Shown: positions 27,102-39,553, numbered from the stretch's first letter. The stretch: 64,000 nt of DNA from Microbacterium psychrotolerans (GCF_031085295.1 NZ_JAVFWO010000001.1:310001-374000); one strand, 5' to 3'. Notes: generated by a model from the sequence alone, not told the origin. Numbers and translations: made by a program.

Positions 27102-28081
27102 AGTCCGTTTCCTGTCAGTCGTTTGACGAGGGCGTTCACGGCGAGGAGCAGCACGAGGTTGATGGCCCCGTTGAACAGGCCGATCGCTGCTGCCTGGCTG
27201 AAGTCGGCGCTCAGCAAGCCGACCTTGTACGTGTAAGTCGGGATGATTTCGGACTGAGAGATGTTCAGGCTGTTCTGGAAGAGGAACGCCTTCTCGAATC
27301 CGATCGCCATGACGTTGCCGACACCGAGCACGAGGACGATCATCGCCGTGGGCATGAGACCTGGGATGTCCACGTGGCGGATCTTCTGCCAGCGGCTGGC
27401 CCCGTCCACCCTTGCCGCCTCGTACAGGGTCGGGTCGATCCCGGCGAGCGCGGCGAGGTAGATCACGGCGGAATAGCCCATGGTCTGCCAGATGTCGCTG
27501 AGCACGTAGATGTGACGGAAGTAGTCGGGGTCGCTCAGGAAGTCGATGGTGCCGAGGCCGAAGAACTGCGTGACGTGGGCCGCGAGGCCGACGCGGGGTG
27601 ACAGGAACAGGATCGTCATCGACACCACCACGACCGTCGAGATGAAGTACGGCGCGTAGGTCACCATCTGAACGGTGTTCTTGAAGAACCTCAGCCGCAC
27701 TTCATTCAGCGCCAGTGCCAGGACGATCGGGATCGGGAAGCTTGCGAGCACGACGTACGCCGAGAGCACGAAAGTGTTGCGCAGCACAGGCCAGAAGATC
27801 GGGTTCGAGAAGAAGCGCTCGAAGTGCTTCACCCCAGCCCAGTCGCTGCCCCAAACGCCGTCCACGACGTTGTAATCCTTGAACGCGATGATCGTGTTCG
27901 CCATCGGGATGTACTTGAAGACGACGAAGTACGCGATCGGGATCAGGATGAGCAGGTACAGCTGCCAGTGACGCCGGAGACTGCGCCTCAGCCCGCGGAC
28001 ACCGCGTCCGCTCCCTCGGTCGCGGAGGTCACGGGTCACATCGCCGACATCGAGGCCGATGCCGCCGACCGGGGTCACCAT
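27095..28081 (-). CDS. carbohydrate ABC permease (LplB-like)
   Basis: 328-residue inner-membrane subunit of the same importer, with a basic N-terminal tail (RGLRRSLRRHWQLY) before six helices. The EAA loop is YEAARVDGAS with HVDIPGLMPT after it, and the C-terminus ends VKRLTGNGLW. It is the first gene of the leftward operon lplB-lplC-binding protein-GH36, divergent from a GntR regulator. Confidence 0.9.
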   Translation of the reverse strand: MVTPVGGIGLDVGDVTRDLRDRGSGRGVRGLRRSLRRHWQLYLLILIPIAYFVVFKYIPMANTIIAFKDYNVVDGVWGSDWAGVKHFERFFSNPIFWPVLRNTFVLSAYVVLASFPIPIVLALALNEVRLRFFKNTVQMVTYAPYFISTVVVVSMTILFLSPRVGLAAHVTQFFGLGTIDFLSDPDYFRHIYVLSDIWQTMGYSAVIYLAALAGIDPTLYEAARVDGASRWQKIRHVDIPGLMPTAMIVLVLGVGNVMAIGFEKAFLFQNSLNISQSEIIPTYTYKVGLLSADFSQAAAIGLFNGAINLVLLLAVNALVKRLTGNGLW

Positions 28082-28169
28082 GCGTGCTCCACCGGGCCTG
28101 CGTCACGCGGCACCTCGCGATGGAACGTGCAGCGCAGTGGTCTGGGGGACATCATCAGGGCGTTCCTTT

Positions 28170-28183
28170 CTGCAACGTTGCAG
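28170..28183. promoter_or_regulatory. LacI-type palindrome upstream of the GH36/ABC operon
   Basis: CTGCAACGTTGCAG is a perfect 14-bp palindrome centred on a CG step, the shape bound by LacI-family repressors. It sits 89-102 bp upstream of the lplB-like start. The intact LacI-family protein in the window (39554-40645) is a candidate ligand, although its own likely site (40713-40733) has a different spacing. Confidence 0.5.
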
Positions 28184-28201
28184 TCACCGGACTCTCACGA
28201 T

Positions 28202-28216
28202 AAACGTCTGATCATT
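28202..28216. promoter_or_regulatory. candidate GntR site (copy 1)
   Basis: AAACGTCTGATCATT matches the perfect palindrome at 30642-30656 at 12 of 15 positions. It lies in the interval between the divergent lplB-like and GntR genes. The pairing is the basis for the call; each copy alone would be weak. Confidence 0.4.
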
Positions 28217-28354
28217 GAGTGTCAATCTGCACCCTCGCCCCCAGCAACACGGGAGCGTCTTAGGGAATTGATTGAACCTTTACCGTCGGCGCGTTTGGGC
28301 GCGCCCACCGCGTGCGAGGCGTCGGTCGGGTCCCCGCATCGATAGACTGCGTGC

Positions 28355-29113
28355 GTGGCAACCGGCGCCGACGACACCGCAACGGGCTCGGGCTCCCGTT
28401 CCGACCGCGTGATCGCGATCGTCAAGGAGATGATCGCGTCCGGTGAACTGCAGGCGGGCGACCGACTCCCGATCGAGAAAGAGCTCGCCGCACGGTGGGG
28501 AGTCTCGAGAGGATCTCTGCGGGAAGCCGTCCGTTCGCTCGCGGCGCTCGGTGTGCTCGAGACGAAGCAGGGCGACGGCACCTACGTCACTCAGCTCGAC
28601 CCAGGTTCGCTGCTGCGCCCGCTGGAGTTCTGGGCGGGACTGCAGGAGGCGACGCAGTCTGTCGACCTGCTGGGCGTGCGCAGGGTGCTCGAGACCGAGT
28701 CCGCCGGACTCGCCGCCGTACGGCTCACCGACGACGATCTCGACGAGCTCGAGCTGATCCTCTCGGACATCGATGTGGGGTTGGCCTCCGGCGAACTCGG
28801 CCCCGAGTCATTCATCGATGCGGATGCGGCATTTCATCAGCGGATCGCTGCCGCCAGCGGCAATGCCGCCCTCGCCGCTCTGATCGACAGCCTCATGACC
28901 AGGACGCTCCGCGGCCGCTTGTGGCGAGCGATCACCGAACGCGACTCGCTCGGTGCGGCACACGCGGAGCACCGGGCGATCCTCGCGGCGCTTCGCACGC
29001 GCGACGCCGAGCGGGCTCGCATCCGGATGGCGGCGCATCTGCTCGGCGTCGAGGTCTTCGCGGCCGAGCATCCCGTCGCTGGCGACTCGCGGGTCGAGCC
29101 GCTCAGCGAGTAG
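28355..29113 (+). CDS. GntR-family regulator, FCD (FadR) type
   Basis: 252-residue repressor. The N-terminal winged HTH has IVKEMIASGELQAGDRLPIEKELAARWGVS-type sequence, then SLREAVRSLAALGVLE and GDGTYV. The C-terminal FCD helical domain carries the metal/effector residues (Asp in DADAAFHQRIAAASGN, His in HAEHRAIL). Sugar acids are common effectors of this branch. It is divergent from the ABC/GH36 operon and convergent with the fuconate dehydratase gene, with 11 bp of 3' overlap. It probably controls one or both through the 28202 and 30642 sites. Confidence 0.88.
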   Translation: MATGADDTATGSGSRSDRVIAIVKEMIASGELQAGDRLPIEKELAARWGVSRGSLREAVRSLAALGVLETKQGDGTYVTQLDPGSLLRPLEFWAGLQEATQSVDLLGVRRVLETESAGLAAVRLTDDDLDELELILSDIDVGLASGELGPESFIDADAAFHQRIAAASGNAALAALIDSLMTRTLRGRLWRAITERDSLGAAHAEHRAILAALRTRDAERARIRMAAHLLGVEVFAAEHPVAGDSRVEPLSE

Positions 29114-30431
29114 TCACCAGCAGGTCCTGCGCCTTTCGCTCGAGCCAGTACTGGCCATCTGGGAATCGGTAGCGTTGCACAGTCTCGTCGCGCAGCTCGG
29201 CGCTGTATCCCGGTCGCGAGGGCAGTGCGTAGTGGCCGTTGGAGACGATCACCGGGTCGACGAAGTGTTCGTGGAGGTGATCGACGTACTCGGTCAGGCG
29301 CTTGTCGAGCGATCCCGACACGGCGACGTAGTCGAAGATCGAAAGGTGCTGGACGAGCTCACACAGCCCGACTCCGCCGGCGTGCGGGCAGACCGGCACG
29401 CCGAACTTGTGTGCCATGAGGTACACCGACAGGATCTCGTTGACACTGGCGAGCCGAGCGGAGTCGAGCTGGCAGAAGTCGAGAGCCTCTGCCTGGAACA
29501 TCTGCTTGAAGAGCACGCGGTTCATGCCGTGCTCGCCTGTGGCGACGCCGATGGGCGCGACAGCTCTGCGTATCGCCGCGTGCCCCAGCACGTCGTCGGG
29601 ACTCGTGGGCTCCTCGATCCACAGCGGCCGGAACTCGGCGAGTGCGTTGATCCATTCGATCGCCTGCGGCACATCCCACACCTGGTTGGCGTCGACCATG
29701 AGCTCGGCATCCCAGCCGATCTCTTCGCGGGCAATGCGAAGCCGTCGGCGGTCGTCGTCCAGGTCTGCGCCGACCTTGAGCTTGAAGTGACGGTACCCGT
29801 CGGTCACCGCCTCGCGCAGCAGTGTTCGAAGCTTGTCATCTGAGTAGCCGAGCCAGCCCGCACTGGTGGTGTAGCAGGGATATCCGCCGCGCGCCTTCAA
29901 CTCCTCCAGGCGCTGGCGCCGGCCCGGGGCCGCCGAACGCAGCATCGCGATGGCTTCGTCGCGAGTCAGCGCGTCGGATAGGTATCGGAGATCGGCGGCA
30001 TCGACCAACTGCTCGGGGCTCATCTCGACCAGGAGACGCCAGAGCGGAACGCCCGCTCGTCGCGCTGCCATGTCCCAGAGCGCGTTCATGACCGCAGCCA
30101 TCGCGAGGTGGACCACGCCCTTCTCCGGACCGAGCCACCGCAGCTGAGTATCAGAAGCCAGCTCTCGGTAGGTTGCACCCAGGTCGTCGAGCAGCGTGTC
30201 GACATCCTGCCCGACCAGCGGCAGCGCTCGCTGCCGTGCTGCCTCGGCACAGAGATCGTTGCCGCGACCGATCGTGAATGTGAACCCGTACCCGGACAGC
30301 TCGGAGTCGGTCTCCAACACCACATAGGCCGCCGAGTAGTCGCCGTCCTTGTTCATGGCGTCGGAACCGTCAGCGTCGAGCGAGGTGGGAAAGCGCACAT
30401 CGTGGACGCGGACATTGGTGATGATCGGCAT
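29103..30431 (-). CDS. L-fuconate dehydratase
   Basis: 442-residue enolase-superfamily enzyme, which dehydrates L-fuconate to 2-keto-3-deoxy-L-fuconate in the non-phosphorylative fucose pathway. Counting from the alternative start at 30434, the catalytic Lys220 is in FKLKVG. The Mg ligands are Asp248 (MVDANQ), Glu274 (WIEEP) and Glu301 (ATGEHGMN), and the catalytic His351 is in CPHAGG. This is the spacing known for characterised L-fuconate dehydratase, and EHGMNRVLFKQ is diagnostic. I start it at ATG 30431 with AAGGGA 8 bases upstream; TTG at 30434 is the alternative. Confidence 0.9.
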   Translation of the reverse strand: MPIITNVRVHDVRFPTSLDADGSDAMNKDGDYSAAYVVLETDSELSGYGFTFTIGRGNDLCAEAARQRALPLVGQDVDTLLDDLGATYRELASDTQLRWLGPEKGVVHLAMAAVMNALWDMAARRAGVPLWRLLVEMSPEQLVDAADLRYLSDALTRDEAIAMLRSAAPGRRQRLEELKARGGYPCYTTSAGWLGYSDDKLRTLLREAVTDGYRHFKLKVGADLDDDRRRLRIAREEIGWDAELMVDANQVWDVPQAIEWINALAEFRPLWIEEPTSPDDVLGHAAIRRAVAPIGVATGEHGMNRVLFKQMFQAEALDFCQLDSARLASVNEILSVYLMAHKFGVPVCPHAGGVGLCELVQHLSIFDYVAVSGSLDKRLTEYVDHLHEHFVDPVIVSNGHYALPSRPGYSAELRDETVQRYRFPDGQYWLERKAQDLLVTTR

Positions 30432-30434
30432 CAA

Positions 30435-30711
30435 TCATCCCTTCGTGCGGTGTTGGTAACTCCAGGTCATTTGATCTATCGACCAGAAGTGAGAAGCCGA
30501 GTTGGTCGCAGAGGTCGCCGCGAGGCGGCCCTCAGTGCACCGCATCGCGCCGAGTAAGCCTCGACAGGCCATACGCTGCGCCGAGTCCTCGTCGAGACGC
30601 GGATCCATCCCTCGAAGAATGTGACTTCAACGGCCAGCCCCAAAGATCTGATCTTTACACATGCTAGCCGCGATGATAGCGTGACGTCGAACCGAGAGGC
30701 AGCAGTTCCAG
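30435..30711. promoter_or_regulatory. divergent promoter interval fuconate dehydratase / GH2
   Basis: 277 bp between divergent genes. The right half holds the 30642-30656 palindrome. TGATCTATCGACC near 30472 is a weaker TGATC-containing element closer to the dehydratase. Translating both strands gave no recognisable remnant. Confidence 0.5.
30642..30656. promoter_or_regulatory. candidate GntR site (copy 2), perfect palindrome
   Basis: AAAGATC-T-GATCTTT is a perfect 7+1+7 inverted repeat, 56 bp ahead of the GH2 start and between divergent sugar genes. It is similar to 28202-28216, which is the reason for linking both to the GntR protein encoded at 28355. Confidence 0.55.
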
Positions 30712-33138
30712 ATGCAGCGAGTGCTCTTCCCCCACTCGTGGGAGTTCCGAGAGCGGTACTCCGCCGGTCAGACCGAGTTCGAGTCGGTCGTGCTCCCGCA
30801 TGATCCGGTGCTGGCTTCGAGTCGACTCGATGATCCGGCCCTCCAGGCCACCGGGTACTTCCCGGGCGGCGAATGGGAGTACCGCGCGAGGCTCCCGGCA
30901 CCAGCGCACTGGCGAGACCGTCACGTCGTGCTCGAATTCGAATCCGTCTACCGGTCGGCCGCCGTCTTCGTGAACGGCGACCTCGCGATTCGGCGACCGT
31001 CGGGAACCTCCACCATCTCCGTCGAACTCGACCGGTACCTGCGTTACGGCGGCGAGAACGAGATCATCGTCGAGGCACGTGCCCACCGGGATGCGAGGTG
31101 GTACACCGGGGGCGGCATCGTCCGGCCGGTCCACCTGGCAATCGCGCCCCGCGTCCATGTCCCGCTCGATGGCATCGTCGTGACGACCCCCGAGCATGAC
31201 GCCGAGGCTTCGGTCGTACAGGTCGTGACCACGGTGCGAAACCTCGAGGCGATCCCAGCCGTGCGGCGGCTCGAGACGAGCATCGTCGATCCCTCAGGCG
31301 AGGTCGCCGGCGTCGATCGCACGAGGGTGAGCGTCCCGCCCGGCGGCAGCACCCAAGTCAGCCAGCGCATCCTCGTGATGGCACCACGGCGGTGGTCCGT
31401 CGAAACGCCCGACCTCTACCGCGTCGACTCACGCCTCAGCTCGGGTACCGGTGACATCGACCTCGACCGGAGCGAGGTGCAGTTCGGCATCCGGACACTT
31501 CACCTCGATGCGGACCGCGGCCTGCGCATCAACGGCGACCCGGTCGAGTTGCGTGGCGCTTGCGTGCACGCCGACAACGGAGTGATCGGCGCCGCGACCT
31601 TCGATCGCGCGGAGGCGCGCCGGGTCGCCGTGCTCAAGTCCGCAGGTTTCAATGCGATCCGCAGCGCCCATCAACCGATGAGTCGCGCGATGCTCGATGC
31701 TTGTGATCGTCTGGGAGTGCTCGTCATGGATGAGCTCACCGACGTCTGGACCAGATCGAAGTCGCCCGACGACGGCGCGGATCAGTTCACGGACTGGTGG
31801 CAGCGCGATCTCGAGGCGATGGTGACCAAGGACCGCAACCATCCGAGTGTCATCATCTACTCCATCGGCAACGAGATCCCGGAGGCGGCAACCCGATCAG
31901 GATCCCAGCTGTCGAGGAGCATGTCTGCCGAGGTCCGCCGGTTGGATCCGACCCGGTATGTCACGGCCGCCGTCAATGGCGCGCTGTTCGTGATGGATGC
32001 GGCCGTGGAGGTCGATCCGGAATTGCTGGACGGGGCGCCGCTGCACCCGGTCGACGAGATCAACGGCCGCGCGTCGAGCCTCGAGGATCGGATGAGTGCG
32101 CTCGGCGTCACCGGCGCGGTGACCGCGCTTACCGAGGAGGCCTACGGTGCCCCCGATATCGCGGGAATGAACTATCTTGACTGCCGGTACGAACTGGACC
32201 GCGAGCTTTTCCCGAATCGCGTGATCGTCGGGTCTGAGACCTTCCCCACGCACATAGACCGACTGTGGGCACTCGTACGCGCCAACCCTCATGTGATCGG
32301 CGACTTCACCTGGACAGGTTGGGACTATCTGGGTGAACCAGGCCTCGGGCGCATGCACTACGCGGACGACCCACCGGGCAACGGCGCACTCGGCCCCTAC
32401 CCCTTCATGCTCGCGGGTTCCGGCGACATCGACATCACCGGCGAGCGACGCCCTGCCTCGTACTACCGAGAGATCGTGTACGGCCTTCGGTCGGAGCCGT
32501 ACATCGCGGTCAGGCGTCCGCAGACGAGGGGTAGGACGACGAGATCGGCTCCCTGGTCGTGGACCGACTGCATCCCGTCGTGGACATGGGGAGGTGTCGG
32601 CACCGAACCGCTCGAAGTCGAGGTGTACAGCGACGCACCCGAAGTAGAACTGCTCGTCAATGGCCGCTCCATGGGACGTCGGCCGACGGGGCCCGACCAT
32701 CGGTATCGCGCGCTGTTCGAGGTCGAGTACGTCCCCGGCCGCATCGAGGCACACGCCATCCGAGAGGGACTGGGTGCCGAGTCTGTAGTGCTGCAGACGG
32801 CGGGGGTCGATCGGCGTCTGAGGCTGACACCCGAACGCGAGGCGCTCGCCGTCGATGGTCGAGATCTGGGCTACGTCGTGATCGAGATCGGGGATGCCGA
32901 CGGTGTCAGGGCCACCAATGCAGACGTCGAAGTCGAACTTCGGATCGACGGACCTGGATCACTCCAGGGATTCGGGAGCGCGGCGATGGTCACCGAGGAA
33001 TCCTTCGTCGATGCGCAGCATCGACTCCACGACGGCCGCGCGCTGGCCGTGATCCGTCCGACCTCAGCCGGACGAATCACCGTGACGGCGTCGGCTTCCG
33101 GGTACGTGTCGGTCTCGGTCGACCTCGAGGCACGCTGA
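30712..33138 (+). CDS. GH2 glycoside hydrolase (beta-galactosidase/glucuronidase family)
   Basis: 808-residue cytoplasmic GH2 enzyme: N-terminal sugar-binding jelly roll (GGEWEYRARLPAP; FVNGD), immunoglobulin-like domain, TIM barrel, then two C-terminal beta domains (the VELLVNGRSMGRR and RATNADVEVEL regions). The acid/base is Glu388 in SIGNEIPE and the nucleophile is Glu509 in VGSETF. The domain order is that of the shorter DUF4982-containing beta-galactosidases rather than of E. coli LacZ. No signal peptide. The ribosome-binding GAGAGG is rather far (about 13 bases) from the ATG. It is convergent with the GH95 gene. Confidence 0.85.
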   Translation: MQRVLFPHSWEFRERYSAGQTEFESVVLPHDPVLASSRLDDPALQATGYFPGGEWEYRARLPAPAHWRDRHVVLEFESVYRSAAVFVNGDLAIRRPSGTSTISVELDRYLRYGGENEIIVEARAHRDARWYTGGGIVRPVHLAIAPRVHVPLDGIVVTTPEHDAEASVVQVVTTVRNLEAIPAVRRLETSIVDPSGEVAGVDRTRVSVPPGGSTQVSQRILVMAPRRWSVETPDLYRVDSRLSSGTGDIDLDRSEVQFGIRTLHLDADRGLRINGDPVELRGACVHADNGVIGAATFDRAEARRVAVLKSAGFNAIRSAHQPMSRAMLDACDRLGVLVMDELTDVWTRSKSPDDGADQFTDWWQRDLEAMVTKDRNHPSVIIYSIGNEIPEAATRSGSQLSRSMSAEVRRLDPTRYVTAAVNGALFVMDAAVEVDPELLDGAPLHPVDEINGRASSLEDRMSALGVTGAVTALTEEAYGAPDIAGMNYLDCRYELDRELFPNRVIVGSETFPTHIDRLWALVRANPHVIGDFTWTGWDYLGEPGLGRMHYADDPPGNGALGPYPFMLAGSGDIDITGERRPASYYREIVYGLRSEPYIAVRRPQTRGRTTRSAPWSWTDCIPSWTWGGVGTEPLEVEVYSDAPEVELLVNGRSMGRRPTGPDHRYRALFEVEYVPGRIEAHAIREGLGAESVVLQTAGVDRRLRLTPEREALAVDGRDLGYVVIEIGDADGVRATNADVEVELRIDGPGSLQGFGSAAMVTEESFVDAQHRLHDGRALAVIRPTSAGRITVTASASGYVSVSVDLEAR

Positions 33139-33158
33139 CCGCAACAGTGCCGGTGGAG

Positions 33159-33178
33159 CCAGCAGGGACGCTTGCTGG
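33159..33178. terminator. hairpin between convergent GH2 and GH95 genes
   Basis: CCAGCA-gggacgct-TGCTGG, a perfect 6-bp stem in the 43-bp gap between two converging genes. No T-tract. A modest candidate for shared termination. Confidence 0.4.
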
Positions 33179-33181
33179 GCG

Positions 33182-35551
33182 TCATTCGTCGTGCTGGACT
33201 CCAGAATCCGGTCGGGCCGCATTGGATCGCGGGAACTGGACGGTGACCGGCCCGGTGGAGAGATCGACCGATTCGTGTTCGCCATCCGGGCCGCGAACGT
33301 CGACGACGTCCCCGTCCCGGGCAGCCGCAGAGCCCCCGGCGGCACGCAGCGTGGACACGAGGACGTTCTCGTCCCAGCGGAGGCTCTCGACGACAATGCC
33401 ACCTCTGGCGCGGACGCCGCCAATCGACCCCCGGCTCCACGAATTCGGCAGTGCGGGCAGCAACGAGATCCGATTGGGCTGCGACTGCACGAGCATCTCG
33501 ATGACGACGGCCGGCAGCCCACCGCTCGCGTCGACGTTGAAGATCGCGTCGCCGTCGTGCGTCGACACGGCGTTCGAGCGCCAGAAATCGCGCGCGAGCG
33601 ATTCGACGCACTGTCGCGCGGCTTCGGCATCCCCGAGCCGAGCTGCCGCGAGGCCGAGGCCAACGAGGCCGAATGCCATCTCCATGCGACCGTCGCCGGC
33701 TGCCCACGGCTTCTCGTTGCGCCAGGCGAGCTTGCGCCTGATCGTCTCGAGCGCAGCCGCGCGGAGCTCGGGTGCGCTGGCTGCCTCGTCGTCCTCGTAC
33801 CAGAACGGGTAGAGCTGCGAGACGTGCCGGTGCCCGATCTCCTCGGCGATCGTGGGATCGAGCCACTCAGCGAAGGTCCCTTCGTCGGTCACCCGGTAGG
33901 GCGGCAGCCGATCGGCGAATGAACGCCACGCGTCGCGGTCGGCTTCCTCACCCAGGATGTCGGCGATCCTGATCGCGAGACGCGCGGCATCTCGGAACGC
34001 CGCGACGTCCATCGTGGCGTCGACTCCAATGGGATTGGCGCGGTTGCCAGGGGTGTTCTCGGGGGAATACGACGGAGCGAGATGGAGTAGGCCGTCGTCG
34101 CCTGGCAGGGCGACCGCGAGCGCGAAGGCCATGACGTTGCTCGCGAGCGGCCAGGCGTATTCGCGCAGAATGTCCACGTCACCGGTCGCGGTGAACTGAT
34201 CCCATGCCAAGCGCAACACCCAGGCACCGCCTGCCATCCAGTACAAGTGGGGAAAGGCGGGGGCGAAGTGGTTGCTGTTGCCGTGCGAGTCGAAACGCGC
34301 AGGGAGCAGCCAGCCAGGGGCGCCGAAGATCCGCTGCGCGTTCGCAGCGTAGTCGTCCACGTGCCGGAAGATCGCCCGCAGGTACGACGTGAGCAGCTCA
34401 GGGGTGCCCGACGCGATGAGAGATGCAACACCGCCGTGCTGCACATTGCCGTTCTGCGTCCAGTCGCCCGACCACGCCGGCCGGCGAGTTCCCTGCCAGA
34501 TGCCGACGAGCGTGGGAGGAAGGACTCCGGTCGACGAGATGATCGTGTGGCGCCCGGATGCGAACGCGAGTTCGACGGCTGCAAGCAACCCCTGCGGGTC
34601 ACCGGCCCTCGCCCGCTGCAGCACGTCGTCGTAGGACACGGCGTCGTCGACGCCGCTGTTCAAGTCGAGCGAGCACGCCTCGAACAGGGACGCGTGCGTT
34701 TCGGCCGCGGCGACCTCGACCTCGGCGATGCCGCCGAACAATTCGACTCGGATGGGGAGTCGGACGGTCCGCCCGGCGGTCAGACGCAGGCGCACGCCGC
34801 CCGATTCCGGCTCGGCGTCTGTGCCGGCCGGGAGGTCGACAATCAGCCTCGCGTGCCTCGGCGGCCATGGGCTCGGCGGGTTCTCGCGCACGAACGGTGA
34901 CAGATTGCCTTCGGCGACCTTGACGTCGAGGGTCATGCGAGAGCCGTCGATGGTCGGGACGGCCGGTTCGAGGAAGACGCCGTAGTCCGTCGACGGATAT
35001 TCACCGGGGTCGCGAGGCGCCTCACCGAAGTCCAGTGCCAGCACGCCGCTGTGGTCGTGATCGGACCAGAGCTCGACCGACATCCCGCCCGTTGCCCGGT
35101 CCGGGATCAGTGCGATGCCGCTGCCGACACCTGCGCCATCGGTCCACTCGACTTCCACCCTGCCGGTGGTGAAGTCCCCGACCCTCCGGTACTGCCCGCC
35201 CTCGACGGGAGTGTCGGGACTCCACGTGAGTTCGGCGATCGGCACGAACGGATCCGTCCAGATCATGGAGCCGTCGTAGCCGTCGTCGCGCGCGAGACGC
35301 TGCGTGATCGAGGTCACAGTCTCGCCATCGCCGGCGAGAGCGGCCGCCCGCACCTCGGCGATCGCCGGTTCGATGCGCGGTGCCGCTTTCGCGGAGTTCA
35401 CCGGCAGGAAGAACTCCTCGTGGCACACGTGGATCGAGTGGCGCGTCGGTGTGCCGGACAGCACCGCTCCGAGAGAGCCCGTGCCCGCGATGAGTCCGTG
35501 CTCCCAGTCGATGCCGGCAGACGAACTCCAGAAGCCCGTTCGGATGGTCAC
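33182..35551 (-). CDS. alpha-L-fucosidase, GH95
   Basis: 789-residue glycoside hydrolase family 95 enzyme, an inverting alpha-1,2-L-fucosidase/alpha-L-galactosidase family. N-terminal beta domain (WEHGLIAGTGSLGAVLSG; HVCHEEFFLPVN is the fucosidase N-terminal signature), linker helices and an (alpha/alpha)6 barrel with GIWQGTRRPAWSGDWTQNGN, the catalytic-loop motif SYSPENTPGN (Glu) and HRHVSQLYPFW. The C-terminal beta domain has ISLLPALPNSW. All conserved blocks are present and there is no signal peptide. The start is GTG at 35551 with AGGAAGCGGAG just upstream; an in-frame ATG at 35605 is the alternative. It supplies the L-fucose consumed by the dehydrogenase, lactonase and dehydratase of this window. 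Confidence 0.85.
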   Translation of the reverse strand: MTIRTGFWSSSAGIDWEHGLIAGTGSLGAVLSGTPTRHSIHVCHEEFFLPVNSAKAAPRIEPAIAEVRAAALAGDGETVTSITQRLARDDGYDGSMIWTDPFVPIAELTWSPDTPVEGGQYRRVGDFTTGRVEVEWTDGAGVGSGIALIPDRATGGMSVELWSDHDHSGVLALDFGEAPRDPGEYPSTDYGVFLEPAVPTIDGSRMTLDVKVAEGNLSPFVRENPPSPWPPRHARLIVDLPAGTDAEPESGGVRLRLTAGRTVRLPIRVELFGGIAEVEVAAAETHASLFEACSLDLNSGVDDAVSYDDVLQRARAGDPQGLLAAVELAFASGRHTIISSTGVLPPTLVGIWQGTRRPAWSGDWTQNGNVQHGGVASLIASGTPELLTSYLRAIFRHVDDYAANAQRIFGAPGWLLPARFDSHGNSNHFAPAFPHLYWMAGGAWVLRLAWDQFTATGDVDILREYAWPLASNVMAFALAVALPGDDGLLHLAPSYSPENTPGNRANPIGVDATMDVAAFRDAARLAIRIADILGEEADRDAWRSFADRLPPYRVTDEGTFAEWLDPTIAEEIGHRHVSQLYPFWYEDDEAASAPELRAAALETIRRKLAWRNEKPWAAGDGRMEMAFGLVGLGLAAARLGDAEAARQCVESLARDFWRSNAVSTHDGDAIFNVDASGGLPAVVIEMLVQSQPNRISLLPALPNSWSRGSIGGVRARGGIVVESLRWDENVLVSTLRAAGGSAAARDGDVVDVRGPDGEHESVDLSTGPVTVQFPRSNAARPDSGVQHDE

Positions 35552-35786
35552 GCTGACTCCGCTTCCTGATCGTTCGCCCCCGCCATCGGGGCATTTGCCT
35601 TGCATCCGCCATCGTAGCGTCGAATCATCCAATGAATGTTCGCACTCTCACGAACGATCCGAACACTTGACCCGTTCAAGCTGATCTGAATGACCGACTC
35701 AACCTGAATCGAGCGGATGCTTCGTCCACACGTCCCGTTCGCGGTAGGGTCTATTCATCTTACCTTTATGACTCTTCGGAGGATCC
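35552..35786. promoter_or_regulatory. interval upstream of GH95
   Basis: 235 bp. GTTCG-N8-CGAAC (35638-35655) is a perfect 5-bp dyad about 90 bp ahead of the GH95 start, and CTGATC at 35681-35686 recalls the TCTGATC core of the candidate GntR sites. The interval also contains the upstream end of the broken alcohol dehydrogenase on the + strand. Confidence 0.35.
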
Positions 35787-36086
35787 ATGCGGAGCGCGTC
35801 TTACGTCGGAGCAGGTCGCGTCCAGAACCTGAACTTCGTGGGGATCGACTCTCCGGGCTCCCTCCAGGAGCGCTGGAACGTGCGTGCCGACTGGCTCATC
35901 CGGCTTCCCGATGACTTGCCGCTGGATGTCGCTGCCTTGGCCGAGCCGACCGCCGTCGCCGTGCACGATGTCCGCCGGTCCGAGCTCCGCCCGGGAGACA
36001 AGGCCGTCGTGATCGATCTGCTGATCAGCAAGATCGTGCCGCTCTCGCAGACGCGCCAGGCGTTCGACGATCTCGAGGATAGTTGA
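35787..36086 (+). pseudogene. zinc alcohol dehydrogenase, internally deleted
   Basis: 99 codons that splice together three separate parts of a roughly 340-residue medium-chain dehydrogenase. MRSASYVGAGRV is the extreme N-terminus. QNLNFVGIDSPGSLQERWNV to RPGDKAVVI is the middle region just before the Rossmann domain. DLLISKIVPLSQTRQAFDDLE is the C-terminus. The catalytic zinc ligands (Cys/His-Glu) and the whole nucleotide-binding domain are gone, both junctions are in frame, and the last codons end early in a GAGGATAG duplication. The middle part shares AVAVHDVRRSEL exactly with the intact gene at 54567. It cannot be an active enzyme. It sits 6 bp before the LacZ-type gene. Confidence 0.85.
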
Positions 36087-36092
36087 GGATAG

Positions 36093-39344
<3,252 letters not shown>

Positions 39345-39553
39345 TCGGCGTGAGCGTGCGGTAGACGGGGTGGACCGAGGTACCGGGTGAGTCAACCGCG
39401 GCTCGTCGGCCACCACGCGGCGGCGCACCCGCACAGCAGCGCGACGGGTGCGCGCCGATCGTGTCGCTGAGCGGTGCCACCTCGCCCTGACTGTTGACTG
39501 TGTACGCGCCGATTCCGATCGCCCAGCTCAACATCAGCAGCAGGGCGAGCTTG
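39345..39553. other. interval with no recognised gene
   Basis: 209 bp between the convergent LacZ-type and LacI-family genes. A minus-strand reading frame (LALLLMLSWAIGIGAYTV region) contains one hydrophobic stretch and could be decayed membrane-protein sequence, but I cannot match it to a family. Confidence 0.3.
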
